Shown here in pieces: positions 21,456 through 31,314 of a DNA stretch of 64,000 nucleotides (positions are counted from its first letter, which is position 1; every line of letters starts with the position of its first letter). The position numbers and the translations under genes were made by a program. A model generated the notes under the pieces. That model ran no database searches. It was not told the origin of the DNA and was given only the letters and a program-made list of their open reading frames with translations. The stretch is from Cryptococcus deneoformans JEC21 (taxonomy: Eukaryota; Basidiomycota; Tremellomycetes; Tremellales; Cryptococcaceae), in contig NC_006686.1 of the NCBI RefSeq assembly GCF_000091045.1, forward strand, positions 1,610,001 through 1,674,000. The letters are read 5' to 3'.

Positions 21456-22875
21456 ATGTTTTCTCCCGACGAAAAACGTCATTTGCCTTATATCTCCTCT
21501 TGCTTCATGCGATTTGTCCACCTTCATTATTATTATCTTCATTATTCATGGTCAATGTGAAATGCGGTAACAGATATAAGATATTATTGACGTATTACAA
21601 GAAGTACAGACGATTCGTTGACATGTTAGAAGGCTTGCAGTCACATATGTACGTAGGTCAAGGGGCAGGCAAGACCCAGATTTTTGACATCAACCCCCCA
21701 GATTGGCTGCCGCCAGGGAAAGGGGGGGGTCTGGTGGTCTGGTCAAGTGATACACGTGGTTTCCATGTGGGAAACGGGGGTTACCATGTGGTAATGATAT
21801 CATTCCACGTGGCTCCCGGCAAGAACAGAAGGGATCGGGACATAGGTAGCATTAGAGATTGCTCAGTTGTTAGTTGTACCCCTCTCATACCTACTGCATG
21901 CACCTTTCCCTTTGACAATGAATGTAGCTTGGGGTCATGAGCAGTACATTATGCATGGTCATATGGGACATAAATGAGAGGAAATGACCACAATACCCAC
22001 AATACCAGCACTATTATGCTCCCTCCTTCATCATCGCCGCCCCCTCCTTCTTGGTATACTTCCGATTCCTCCTCTGTTTCCCTTCCTCAGTCTCTACCGT
22101 TCTACTCTCCCCATCATCACTAGACCCAGAAAGGACAGGGGCCGCCCTTTCTTCCCCTTGGTCATCACCTTCATCCTGACCAGCTCCTCCCTCCCTATTC
22201 GGTACTTCGCAGGCATTATTGGTGTACCAACATGAGCGCACTCGTAATATAAATAATGATGAACTGGAACCAAAAAAAATGCATTCTTGAACTGAATTCG
22301 AACCAAATAAACCCTGGTGCCCCAGAGCAAGTAAGGAACCTCACGCCTAATAAGACAAGGCTTGCGATAAAAAAATTCGGCGCTCCGCGCCGGTCTGCCC
22401 CAGATTTTAAGTGGCGGTACCAGATTCAGGCGAGAGGTCAGAAGGGGGGTGGGGGGGGGTGGGGGGGTGGTAGGGGGGGGTCGATGTCACCTACTTAGGA
22501 ATTGCATGCCCCCTGACGTAGGTTGGTGCGGGCCGATAAGTTCCAATCTGTCAAACCTCATGATGTCATGATTTATTCGCCCCACTTTCATTGTGTCAAT
22601 TTTGGTCCAGAAGTTCATGCTCATTTTGGGCGAACCCAAAACGTAAAATTGAAAGTACCCACTTATTATGACTACAGGGGTGATTTCCCTGCACCGTCCC
22701 TATTATAGGAAATAGCTGAACGCAAATTATTATAAGTTTTCCTTGCGAACGTGACTCTTTAACTGCGAGCAAGACATTTCTGAGTTTTATTTATCTTAAT
22801 TGGCCCGTTGCATTGCATTCTCATTATCCATCCCCTATCTCTTTTATATATATATCCTTCATTCCTTACCCTGCG
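21456..22875. other. Gene-free region upstream of CAP1
   Basis: About 1.4 kb without a convincing gene. It holds a G-rich tract at 22444-22480 and CACGTGG/CCATGTGG words around 21752-21812. The last ~100 bases before 22876 are CT-rich and should contain the CAP1 promoter and transcription start. Confidence 0.45.
22444..22480 (+). repeat. G-run tract, potential G-quadruplex
   Basis: Four runs of six to nine G separated by T or TGGTA. It fits the G3+N1-7 pattern for a G-quadruplex on the plus strand. It lies 400 bp upstream of CAP1. Confidence 0.7.
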
Positions 22876-25128
22876 ATGCCCCTCCGCTTCAGGGTATCCC
22901 TCCTGACCTTCACAGTCGCCCTCGTCGTCCTCCTCACCTATTCCTACTTCTATCTCTCTTCGCACTCGGAGGACGACTCGTATTTTGAAATCGTCGATGG
23001 ACCAGGAAGCCGGCATCCATCATCGCCGTTGGACAAATCACATTCACCTCATAGAGATCTAGTGCAGTGGTGGTCCCCTTTGGCCAGTGAAGGACCGTTG
23101 GGAGTGTTGAAATTCTCAGGAGACGGACTTGTCCGCGGATGGGATGGTGTTTACAACAAACTAAAATCAGGCGGTCTGAAAAGAAGCGAAAGAAAGAAGC
23201 TCCAGCTCGCAATGGAGAGACATCCCATACTAGAGTTAATGGAGAGGAATCATGAGCGCTGGGAGAATCTTCTCGCCAGGTATGTCTCAGCCTAAATCAG
23301 ACTATGCATCATCATTAACAGCGCTACATTTAGCCAATCCAAGACACTTCCCCAAGCCGTCACTGAATACACTCGAAGATATGGGCGCCCGCCTCCTAAA
23401 GGGTTCGACCAATGGTGGCAATTTTGCAAGCGTAACAAGGTCAAAATTGTTGATGACGTGAGTAGAGCGCCATCTCTCCATGGATCGTATTTTGTGGGGC
23501 TCTGAATGAATGACCATCGGATCTTGTTTTCAGTACGACCAAATCAACCGCGACATCGAATTATACTTTGCTCTCTCACCAGAGCTGTTCAGAAAACGCG
23601 TCGATCTTCTCAAAGAAACTCCTCACACTTCGTGAGTCGTCTCATTGTTTTAAGTTCTGCGACTGACCTTTCGTAGTCAAATTACCCTCTCTCCTATTAG
23701 GCAATCCTCTCTCTATGGTGAACGTGCTCACTCTCTTCGAGCCCGCCTCCTCTTTCAGCTTATCGAACCGATTGCCCAATTTCTTCCTGGAGATATAACC
23801 TTTTCCCTTTCCGATCATGATCTTGGCTCTTGGCTTCTGGGCGACGACCAAAAGCAGGCCGCGCTCGATGCGATCCGCAATGGAAGGTACTTGACAGAAG
23901 AAGAATTAGAGGTCTATGAGAAGCGTGAGGGTCGACAAGCTGTCAAAGGTCTTGCATCTGCTTGTCCTCCCGGTAGTCCCGGCTGGCAGCATGGTGTGGC
24001 CCGACGAGACGGTCTCGAAATTAAAGAACTTCCTAAAGAGACTACTTTCATCTACGATCCAGGCCTCACTTATGACTACTGTTATACACCCGAACTTGTC
24101 GATATTCACGGTGCTCTCTCATGGGACTCCGCCCGGGAGTCTATGCTCCGACCTATTTTCCAACTTTCCAAGTTCGCTCGAAATCCTGAATTCCTCACTA
24201 CTCCTCTTGAGGCGTACGAGAATTTCACTTCTCCTGCAGCTCAGAAGAAGTACGCGCCTTGGGATGAGAAGACAATTGACAAACTCTTCTGGCGAGGCAG
24301 CTCCACCGGCGATTTTTACTCAAAACGACTTAGTAGTCCGACTTGGCGCCAATCTCATCGCCCTCGGTTGGCTCTCAAGACCCAAGCTACTGAAGTTGAG
24401 GAGGAAGTATGGGTTCAACGAGGAAAAATGTGGGAAAAGGAAACATGGAGTGTCGCGAGATTGAACAAAGCCTACATGGATGTCGGTTTGACTGGTGGGC
24501 CGCACCAATGCAAAAAAGAAGACGGCACGTGTGATGAGATGGAGCAGGAAATCATTTTTAAGGACCGAGTGGCACCCGAAGACTCTGCGAAGTACAAGTG
24601 TGAGTACGGACAGTGCTACGGATGGCTGCAAGCTCACCGTGAACAGATGTCTTTGACATTGACGGTAACGGCTGGTCGTCTCGATTTCACCGCCTTATCA
24701 TGTCTGGAAGTGTTGTCCTGAAGGCCACTATCTATCCCGAGTGGGTCTCCGAGTGGCTTACCCCTTGGGTTCATTATATCGTACGATCATTTTTACTTTT
24801 TACCTTTCCACTCGTTGACATTTCTCGCACAGCCTTGCAAAGTTGACTACTCTGACTTATACGACATTATGTCCTTCTTTGCCGGTCCTCCCGACGGCCA
24901 TGCAGGTGGCCACGACAATCTCGCCAAGATGATTGCCGACCAGGCAAGGCAATTCGGTGAGGACCATTGGAGATGGGAAGATATGCAGGCATACATGTTT
25001 AGACTGCTGCTTGAGTAAGTCACTGATGTTGTTTGACATGAAAGGAGGCTAAGCTGGCCGCCATTAGATACTCACGGTTACTGGCCGATGACCGGAACGA
25101 ATGGAGCTATCAGAAGATCTACACATAG
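22876..25128 (+). CDS. CAP1: GT90 glycosyltransferase of the CAP10 family (MAT-linked CAP1)
   Basis: A type II Golgi-type membrane enzyme. The start at 22876 gives MPLRFRVSLLTFTVALVVLL, a short basic end and one membrane anchor (residues about 6-27). The lumenal part carries the GT90/CAP10 motifs: GRPPPKGFDQWWQFCK near 23385-23430, LFWRGSSTGDFYSK then WRQSHRPRL near 24290-24370, FDIDGNGWSSRFHRLIMSGS then VVLKATIYPEW near 24650-24745, and WRWEDMQAYMFRLLLEYSRL at the end. Introns are visible at about 23281-23330, 23461-23533, 23633-23690, 24604-24649, 24780-24832 and 25016-25067. CAP10-family enzymes in Cryptococcus are linked to capsule synthesis, and some members are xylosyltransferases. The donor and acceptor of this paralogue are unknown. 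A CAP10 paralogue named CAP1 is a known MAT gene and this position fits it. Confidence 0.9.
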
Positions 25129-26186
25129 ATTTGATACGCAATTAGAAGGTTGTTGCACAAGACAAGGAAATACAGGAATAGTCATTATCAACCTCCATTT
25201 ATCAATATTTAGAATTAAAAGCACACGTCCTAATGAATATCGTCTGAACATTCTATCAAGATTGCCATCTTTTTATATTTTTGTCTTCAACCCCAGTCTG
25301 CAACTCCGACGTCGGTACTTTTCCGTCAGTTAGTATATGGGCTTTTCATGATGTAGGGTTTTGAGTATCCTTCTTTTAGAAATTGATATGCACCTTGTCG
25401 TAAAGGCCATAGGAGGTAACGTCTGCCGGCAGTGTCAAGCAAGGCTTGGAACTACACAAACAATGACATGGCATAATAGCAATTATCAGAATACAATTAT
25501 CAGAATAAGTGTACCGGCACCATTGTCCTCGGAGAGGCCGGAAAAGCACCTGATGCTACTACTAGTTTGTTTAACTACGGTTTTTTAGTCCAGTCGGGGA
25601 ACTTAGAGGTTCAGAAGCTAGTGAAGTTTGTAGTGGTTTAGGGCGGGATCTTCTTGGGAAGGCAGCCAGAGGAGTGTGAAGGATATGAAGGTTGTATTTC
25701 TTCATTTCGTCTACGCGAAGAGCTCTTTAATTATATATATTTTCCTAAGTGTACAGCTGAGATTGGACCAATCTTTCTCCTTCCTTGAGCACCCTTTCCC
25801 TCTTTTTTCCTCCAGCTCCGATCTCCCCGGGGCCTCTTCTGATCCGGTTTCCTCTCCTTCTCTTCTCCTTTCCTCTTCTCCTCAGCTCCTCTCTATCACC
25901 CCAGTTTCTCCGTCCGTTCTCTCCGCCTCTCATTTTCTTCTCTCCTTCTGTTAAACCATTCTCCTCTTCGTTTCTTACAATATATAAGTCATTGCACAAG
26001 ACAACTGTAGGGAATATGCAGTTCTTGAGTCAATAAAACCACGTTTACCCTAAAATTACATTGACTCTCGACCATCATAAGCGGCGATCTTGTAAGCGGT
26101 AAGTATGAGGAGAAAGAGGAAGTTTTAGATTTAAATTATAGTTCATTTTCGTTTTTTATCTTTTTCCTTGACACTTAAGTATATTG
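25129..26186. other. CAP1 3' flank, no gene seen
   Basis: About 1 kb without a recognisable coding frame. A strongly CT-rich tract spans roughly 25765-25965. No HD2 (SXI2-type) sequence is visible on either strand. Confidence 0.5.
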
Positions 26187-26703
26187 CAGGCACCCAAATT
26201 ATGGCGATTGCTGCTGTTTGATTCAAGGGGCGGTACGAGGAACGTCACCGCCAGGGAAAGGGCCATTGGAGGAAGCTGTGGGCTGATCGAGTGGCTGCGT
26301 AAGGGCAGTTGAAGAAGGGACCACGGCGGCGTCGTCGCGTTTAAGTGCAAAGGGATACAGCCGAGAAGATGAGAAGATCACATCCAAGAAGAAGATCGAA
26401 GACGATTGAAGGAGGAAGCCGCTCGCGGCAGGGCTTCTTATTATCATCCCGACGAAGAAGCGGAAAGACTGCTACAGTCAGAAAGACAGGACCAGATCCA
26501 AGAAGATGATCGAAGAAGATAGAAGAAGATCGAAGGAGGAGGGCGGGCTTATCATTGGAACGATGCGAACGAAGATCGAAGGATGGAGCGAGCGAGGAGC
26601 GAGGGCTTCGCGGTCGCTAGGCCTGGAGCACTGCATCGAAAAAAAAATTAAAAAATTAAAAAAGCACGATGATGAATGATGAAACGTCGGCCATGGCCAC
26701 CAT
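26187..26703 (+). mobile_element. Non-autonomous DNA transposon copy (MITE-like), ~520 bp
   Basis: Begins CAGGCACCCAAATTATGG, with TTATGGCGATTGCTGCTG at 26199-26216, and ends CATGGCCACCAT at 26692-26703. Both ends match the copy at 10483-10929. The inner word CGTTTAAGTGCAAAGGGAT (about 26337-26356) also occurs beside the transposase relic at 8514-8534. The middle contains degenerate tandem GAAGAAGATCGAAG units (26385-26580). It lies about 560 bp downstream of the SXI1 stop codon. Confidence 0.65.
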
Positions 26704-27261
26704 TGCATGTCCGAATAAAACCTTATTTAATTTATGTACATAATTAGGGAATTCAAAACAGGAGTGCTGCCTTAAACATAAGCTCACTAAACCCCTAGGG
26801 TTTCAGGGAATCAGGTTCAGGGTAAGCCATAAAAGTGGAGGTTGGACCCTAGAATGTCTACCGTGGGATTTCTGTTGAGGAGGTGCAACCTTATGTAATC
26901 TGATGCTACCCGCGACGCGATGATGGAGAAAGGATCTGCTTTGTGTTTAAATAAGTCCTTCTTTAGTTTAAGTCGGGGATCAGGACCTAAATAAAAGACC
27001 AAAAGTCAAAAAAAAATACCAGGAAAGGAAAATCTTGAAGTTGCCGAAAGATGCTTCATTCATTCATTCATTCATTCATTCATTCATTCATTCGTTCATT
27101 CGTTCGCGCATCTACCATTCAGCCTTCTTTCTTCTACGGATACGACGGTTTCAAAAGGCGTGCGCTCGATCAGGTCTAGATGAAAAAAAAAAAACACCTT
27201 ACAGGATCGGATTGGACTCCCATACTTGCGGCATCGACCATCATGAGTGGGTTTATCTGTA
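26704..27261. other. 3' flank of SXI1, no gene seen
   Basis: Between the transposon copy and the SXI1 stop codon. It contains the ATTC microsatellite described separately and should carry the SXI1 3' untranslated region. Confidence 0.5.
27055..27106 (+). repeat. (ATTC)n microsatellite
   Basis: Ten or more ATTC/GTTC tetranucleotides in tandem, located 150-210 bp beyond the SXI1 stop codon. The last units are interrupted by GTTC. It is likely to vary in length between strains. Confidence 0.9.
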
Positions 27262-28622
27262 TTAACACGCTAGGCGCGGCTTGGTAAGAGGTTCGGCAGG
27301 TGAAGATAATGAGAGAGAAGTTGCACTGATAAAGTAAGTGGTGGGGGCGACAAACTCGTTATCGATGTCCTCTTGGGCGGCACCGGGAGAAGGAGGCATA
27401 GGCTGCAGGTCGGCGAAGGACCAAGGTTCGTATGAACCAGAGACCTCAACAGTCTGACCTTGAACACGTTTGAAGGGAGAAATGGACTCGTCGCCGGTGT
27501 AACGCCTCTTTCTAGGAATAGTGATGATGGCAGAAGCCTCGGAGACTTCGGAGCAAGAAGATGTGCTAGAGGTGGCACTACTACCGGAGAAGGAACGGGG
27601 AGTGCAGGGTCGAATGCTAGAGCATGGAGAGGCGGCTGATATGTCGGGGAGAGATCCAGTGAAACGGTATTTGAAGGCGGAGTTCTGGGTGATCTATGAG
27701 GTTTGTTAGCGGATGGTCGCGGCAAGCGGCAGGGGAACCCGAAATAATGGGAACTCCTAAAAATAAGGATGAGAACACTAACCTCTTTGATCCAGTCACC
27801 AACCTTATTGTTCTCCTTCATCGTCAAATAATCCCTACACCCTTGCACGGCATCCAAAATCTTCTTCCTCTGCTCCTTACCTTTCTCCACCCTGTTCATC
27901 AACTTCTTCATCGCGTTGCGATCACCACCACACCACACGTTCATGATGTCAGTCCATCCAGCCCGGCGGCGATAATTAGTCAGATCAGAATCGACTTGGC
28001 TGCGCTGGATGCCAGCAGTTTTGGCAAGAAAGTCTTTCTGTTGTGCGGTTGGATAGGGATAAGCGAGGTTATCAAGAAACCAGAGACGGACGACAGTATG
28101 GTCTATTGGGGGCTCTGAGGGCTTTGGTGAGTTGTCGAAAGTGGATTTGGGCCACGCAATGCTTGACTCGGAAGAGGAGCCGCGGCAATATCGTTTCAGC
28201 CGTGGCACGTGGTTCCTCTGTTGACGTTTTCGACTTTGCCCTTCGTTAAACTAACTGAGCTCGCGTATTGAGATCGTGAAAAATTTGAACTCACCTTCAT
28301 CTAGCAAAAGTGACTCTATTCTAAGCATTGCTTCTCCGATCGCGTCTTCCCGACCCCCTTCAAGTTCTAAGGCCGAAGAACCAATGAGCTTTACACTGCT
28401 GGCCACAGCGTACGCCAAGCTCGCGGTATTTTTGTCCAGTAAATCGCGGGAAGAGCTCCACTTAATGGCCGTTACCAACTTGTTCCCTTTTTGGACGACG
28501 CTCTCGAGGTCATGAACCTCTCTTTTTCCTAGGGCTTTGGCAAATGTCTCTTGAAAATCCAGAAGATCGTCCTGAAGAGACCTTCGGATAGATTGGGAAG
28601 AGCTATCACAGGTCGAAAGCAT
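27262..28622 (-). CDS. SXI1: HD1-type homeodomain mating regulator Sxi1
   Basis: Sxi1 pairs with the HD2 protein Sxi2 from the mating partner to switch on the dikaryotic/sexual programme in the nucleus. Exon 1 (28622 to about 28307, MLSTCDSSSQSIRRSLQDDL) encodes a helical N-terminus expected to mediate partner recognition. After an intron, the exon from about 28252 encodes a basic stretch and the homeodomain at about 28130-27960: RLWFLDNLAYPYPTAQQKDF, then GIQRSQVDSDLTNYRRRAGW. The PYP loop and RRRAGW are HD1/TALE-like, but the usual WF of helix 3 is replaced (DLTN). A third exon, joined over the intron at about 27781-27693, reads ITQNSAFKYRFTG and RKRRYTGDESISPFKRVQG and ends at 27264-27262. 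It is rich in Ser/Pro and acidic residues. This splice gives a more protein-like end than reading straight through. The total is about 420 residues. CAP1 lies on one side, as in the MAT locus. Confidence 0.88.
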
Positions 28623-29390
28623 TATTTTGATTAGCTGCTTTTTGTTGTCTGATATGCGCGATGGTATATAAAGGGGAAGGTGTCAATGGTAAAAAGAAAT
28701 GTCCTCAAACGTACACGACTGCGTATAAGCATCAAGAATATATATGAAGGCAAATAATATGCCTTTTTGAACCGTCCCGTAATCTGTGAATATCAATTTG
28801 CAGCGCACAGACCGCTGTAGAACAATAAGAAATGATGGTGAGCCAAAGGGATGCTGTTGATTTGAAACCACATACACATGAAATATGCCCTATTGTTCTC
28901 TAAAAATGGCGAAAGTCGCATAGATCTTCAATGCCATGCAATCAAAACCCTTTAGTGTCACTCCTTATTTACCTACATCAGTAATTTTTTTTCTTCTTCT
29001 AAGTGAGTCGGCTCCAGCCGCTCATTTCTACGAGCCAATAATGTTGTCCGTCGAGGGTCTTGTGTCGAGCCTCGTACGAGTACTCATACAGCTAAACTTT
29101 CTCTCATTCCCAACCGCTCATTTCCATTTTTTGCAACCTTCTGATCCTTTGCAGAACCAGAGACATCTCCCTATAAGCTGCTCTCCTCCTACCTTTCCCA
29201 GGTCCTTCTTCCAACGGCTGACTTCCTCCTCGGGTTTCTCCTCCAACAGACCATCCCTAGAGATAGCCCGGGGTTTGAATGCCCCGCCGGCAGCAAGGGG
29301 CTATCCTTGTGACAATTACGAAAGAAAACAAAAAAGATAAGAGAAAAGATAAATAGTCTTAAAACTTTAAATGAATAAAAATGCATCGAT
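28623..29390. promoter_or_regulatory. SXI1 upstream region
   Basis: The 768 bases between the SXI1 start and the stop of the next gene, which is also on the minus strand. There is no coding frame, and in particular no divergent SXI2. It carries a copy of the 27-bp element at 29045-29071. CT-rich tracts lie near 28980-29000 and 29100-29250. Confidence 0.55.
29045..29071 (+). repeat. 27-bp dispersed element, copy 3 (upstream of SXI1)
   Basis: Differs from 4655-4681 and 12129-12155 at one base (GAGGGTCTTG instead of GAGGGGCTTG). It lies 423 bp upstream of the SXI1 start codon, on the strand opposite to the gene. Confidence 0.85.
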
Positions 29391-30752
29391 TTAAGCAACA
29401 ACCTGCAGGTGTTTGGGGACGAAATGCACCTCTGTCGCAAAGTTTTCGCCAGTTTCCAACGCGACTCGACGAGCAATGTCAGCGGATTGCATACGATTTT
29501 TAGCCATGGCTTCTGCAATGAATTTGCCGCCGGTCTACATGGAGGGAAACTGTCAGCTCCTTACTTGGGTATCTACCACTCGCGAAACGAAAAAGACTTA
29601 CGATTGGGGGATATTTCTTTTGAGGGCCTTGGATAACGGTGTTGATCCTGCTTTGGTTGAAGAATGCAATAGAATACCTACCTTGATCATCAGTCCTTAT
29701 CCTTGTTCTATGAGCATATCCATAGCTCAGAAAGAGGATTAGACTTACCTAGGGCCCTTACTCTCATTACCCTCCGGCAACCTCACACGGTGATAAGTTG
29801 ACTTCAATTGATCATCGCTCCACCTCATAAGTTGATCTCCAATGTTACACACAATCCTATCTTGTCGAGCCTCAACGGGGATCCAAGTTTGGCCCATACC
29901 GAAGTCACCTACGACTTTTCGGCCGGGGCAAACTTCGAGGCCACCTTCGCCGTCGCGCTGGAAGAGCTATGGGGAAAAAATGTCAGCCCTTGCGTCCGGC
30001 CGGAAGAGGTACAAAGGGTAAGCGGAGGAGAGATGTACCATGGTGAGAATGTCAAAGTCGGCATGGGCACCCGCTCGCCAGAAGTTGGGACCAAACTGCT
30101 TGTCTTCGATAGAGTGGTAGTGCAAAAGACGAAGGACGTTTTGGCAGTCGTTCTCGCCGCGTTCGACGGTATTTTCTGTGAAAATATCATGGGGAAGACC
30201 GAGACCGTCGGCAAAACATTCCATTACCTTGATAGAGAGACTATCCTCGTTCCATCAGCATGGAACCCAAGTAACATTGCGATACCGGCGGCGAAAAGAA
30301 GAGAAGAGACATACGCTTGAATCTGATTCATAAACTTCTCAGCCCTAGTCCTGAACCCGGGAACATCCTCATCACTTGGCCAGAGCCCCTCCATCCTCGC
30401 AAACTGCAGCTGCATAGATTCTTTCTGGTCGGCAGTACCAGTCGATGGTCGAACTTGGGTGTTCTTCTCCCATCCAGCGTTCCTGCCGTTAAGCGGGGTT
30501 TTAATTTTGATTTCGTCGGGGAGGGCAAAGAATCTGCGGGAGAGGTCGAAAGCGGCTTGGACGTCCTCTGGAGAGATGCCGTGGTTGCAGAGGGTACTAC
30601 ATTAGAAATTGTTAGCAAGCGGCAGCACATATGGCGTGGGAAAGACTCGAGACTTACAAGAAACCGACATTCATAGAAGCGTCCATGAGCTCTTTGATGA
30701 CCTCATCTCGCCTCTCATCAAAATCATGAAGGCTGATACAAGGGACAGACAT
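29391..30752 (-). CDS. 2-oxoglutarate/Fe(II) dioxygenase, isopenicillin N synthase-like
   Basis: Cytosolic non-haem iron oxygenase. The start at 30752 reads MSVPCISLHDFDERRDEVIK, then GFL. Later exons carry RRFFALPDEIK, NVLRLLHYHS, the iron-binding HxD in RAGAHADFDILTM (about 30080-30050), and LFQRDGEGGLEV. The last part has the second iron ligand in KSTYHRVRLP and the 2-oxoglutarate RxS pattern in PRYSIAFFNQ. The stop is at 29391. Introns are visible at about 30602-30658, 30224-30314, 29967-30041 and 29680-29748. The fold family includes thymine 7-hydroxylase, gibberellin-type oxidases and many secondary-metabolism enzymes, so the substrate cannot be read from sequence alone. The neighbouring deaminase and purine permease make a nucleobase substrate possible. 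Confidence is high for the family and low for the substrate. Confidence 0.85.
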
Positions 30753-31314
30753 CGTTTGTTCGTTATTAATGTTGCCAGTAGATTAAGTGCTAGTCGGTGA
30801 AGAACGGTTATTTCTTCAAAAAACCCAAACGATGAACTTATATAGCATGGCAGCTTCACCTCCGCGCATAGTCTAATATTACGCATGCTGCTACGCTCTG
30901 GTCGGAGGCTCGGCGACTCGCAAAAGAGGGAAAAGGCGGAAGGGCGGGGGAACAGAGAAAATGGTGGAGGGGATATTACAGGAGAGATATGAAAAAGGCC
31001 ACATCCGCCACTCCGCCGAAAAGACCGCCGCCGTAATGCCTATCGGCGGAGTGCTCGAATATCTTCTATCTCACTCGTTTCTGCCAACTATTCGAAACGT
31101 TGTCCCCAGTCCGAAGATGATTGCCCAAACAAGTATATTATCGGAAAACATTTACGGATGCGGGGATGTTTGCGATTGTGTGAAGGAAGAATTATAGCCA
31201 TCATAAGGTTGACAAATCCATCTTTGACTTGTCCCACCGAAAAACCAAAAATTACTCGATCCAGCGACAAAACACCCACTCACCCCAGCTATTACTGTGT
31301 AAAACCGACCAAAA
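30753..31314. promoter_or_regulatory. Divergent promoter region between dioxygenase and deaminase genes
   Basis: The two genes are transcribed away from each other from this 562-bp stretch, so their promoters lie here and could be shared. A CCGCC-rich patch around 31003-31052 includes the inverted words CACATCCGCCACTCCGCCG and TCGGCGGAGTGC. No binding site can be named with confidence. Confidence 0.45.

Noticed and set aside
22290..22310. B-box-like GGTTCGAATTC on the minus strand as part of a tRNA
   Set aside because: No matching A box or acceptor stem at the right distance.
27035..27265. Plus-strand ORF with FIHSFIHSFIHS repeats
   Set aside because: It is the translation of the ATTC microsatellite and has no other support.
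25129..29390. Possible SXI2 (HD2) gene beside SXI1
   Set aside because: I looked for a WFxNxR-type helix on both strands in the spacers and found none.
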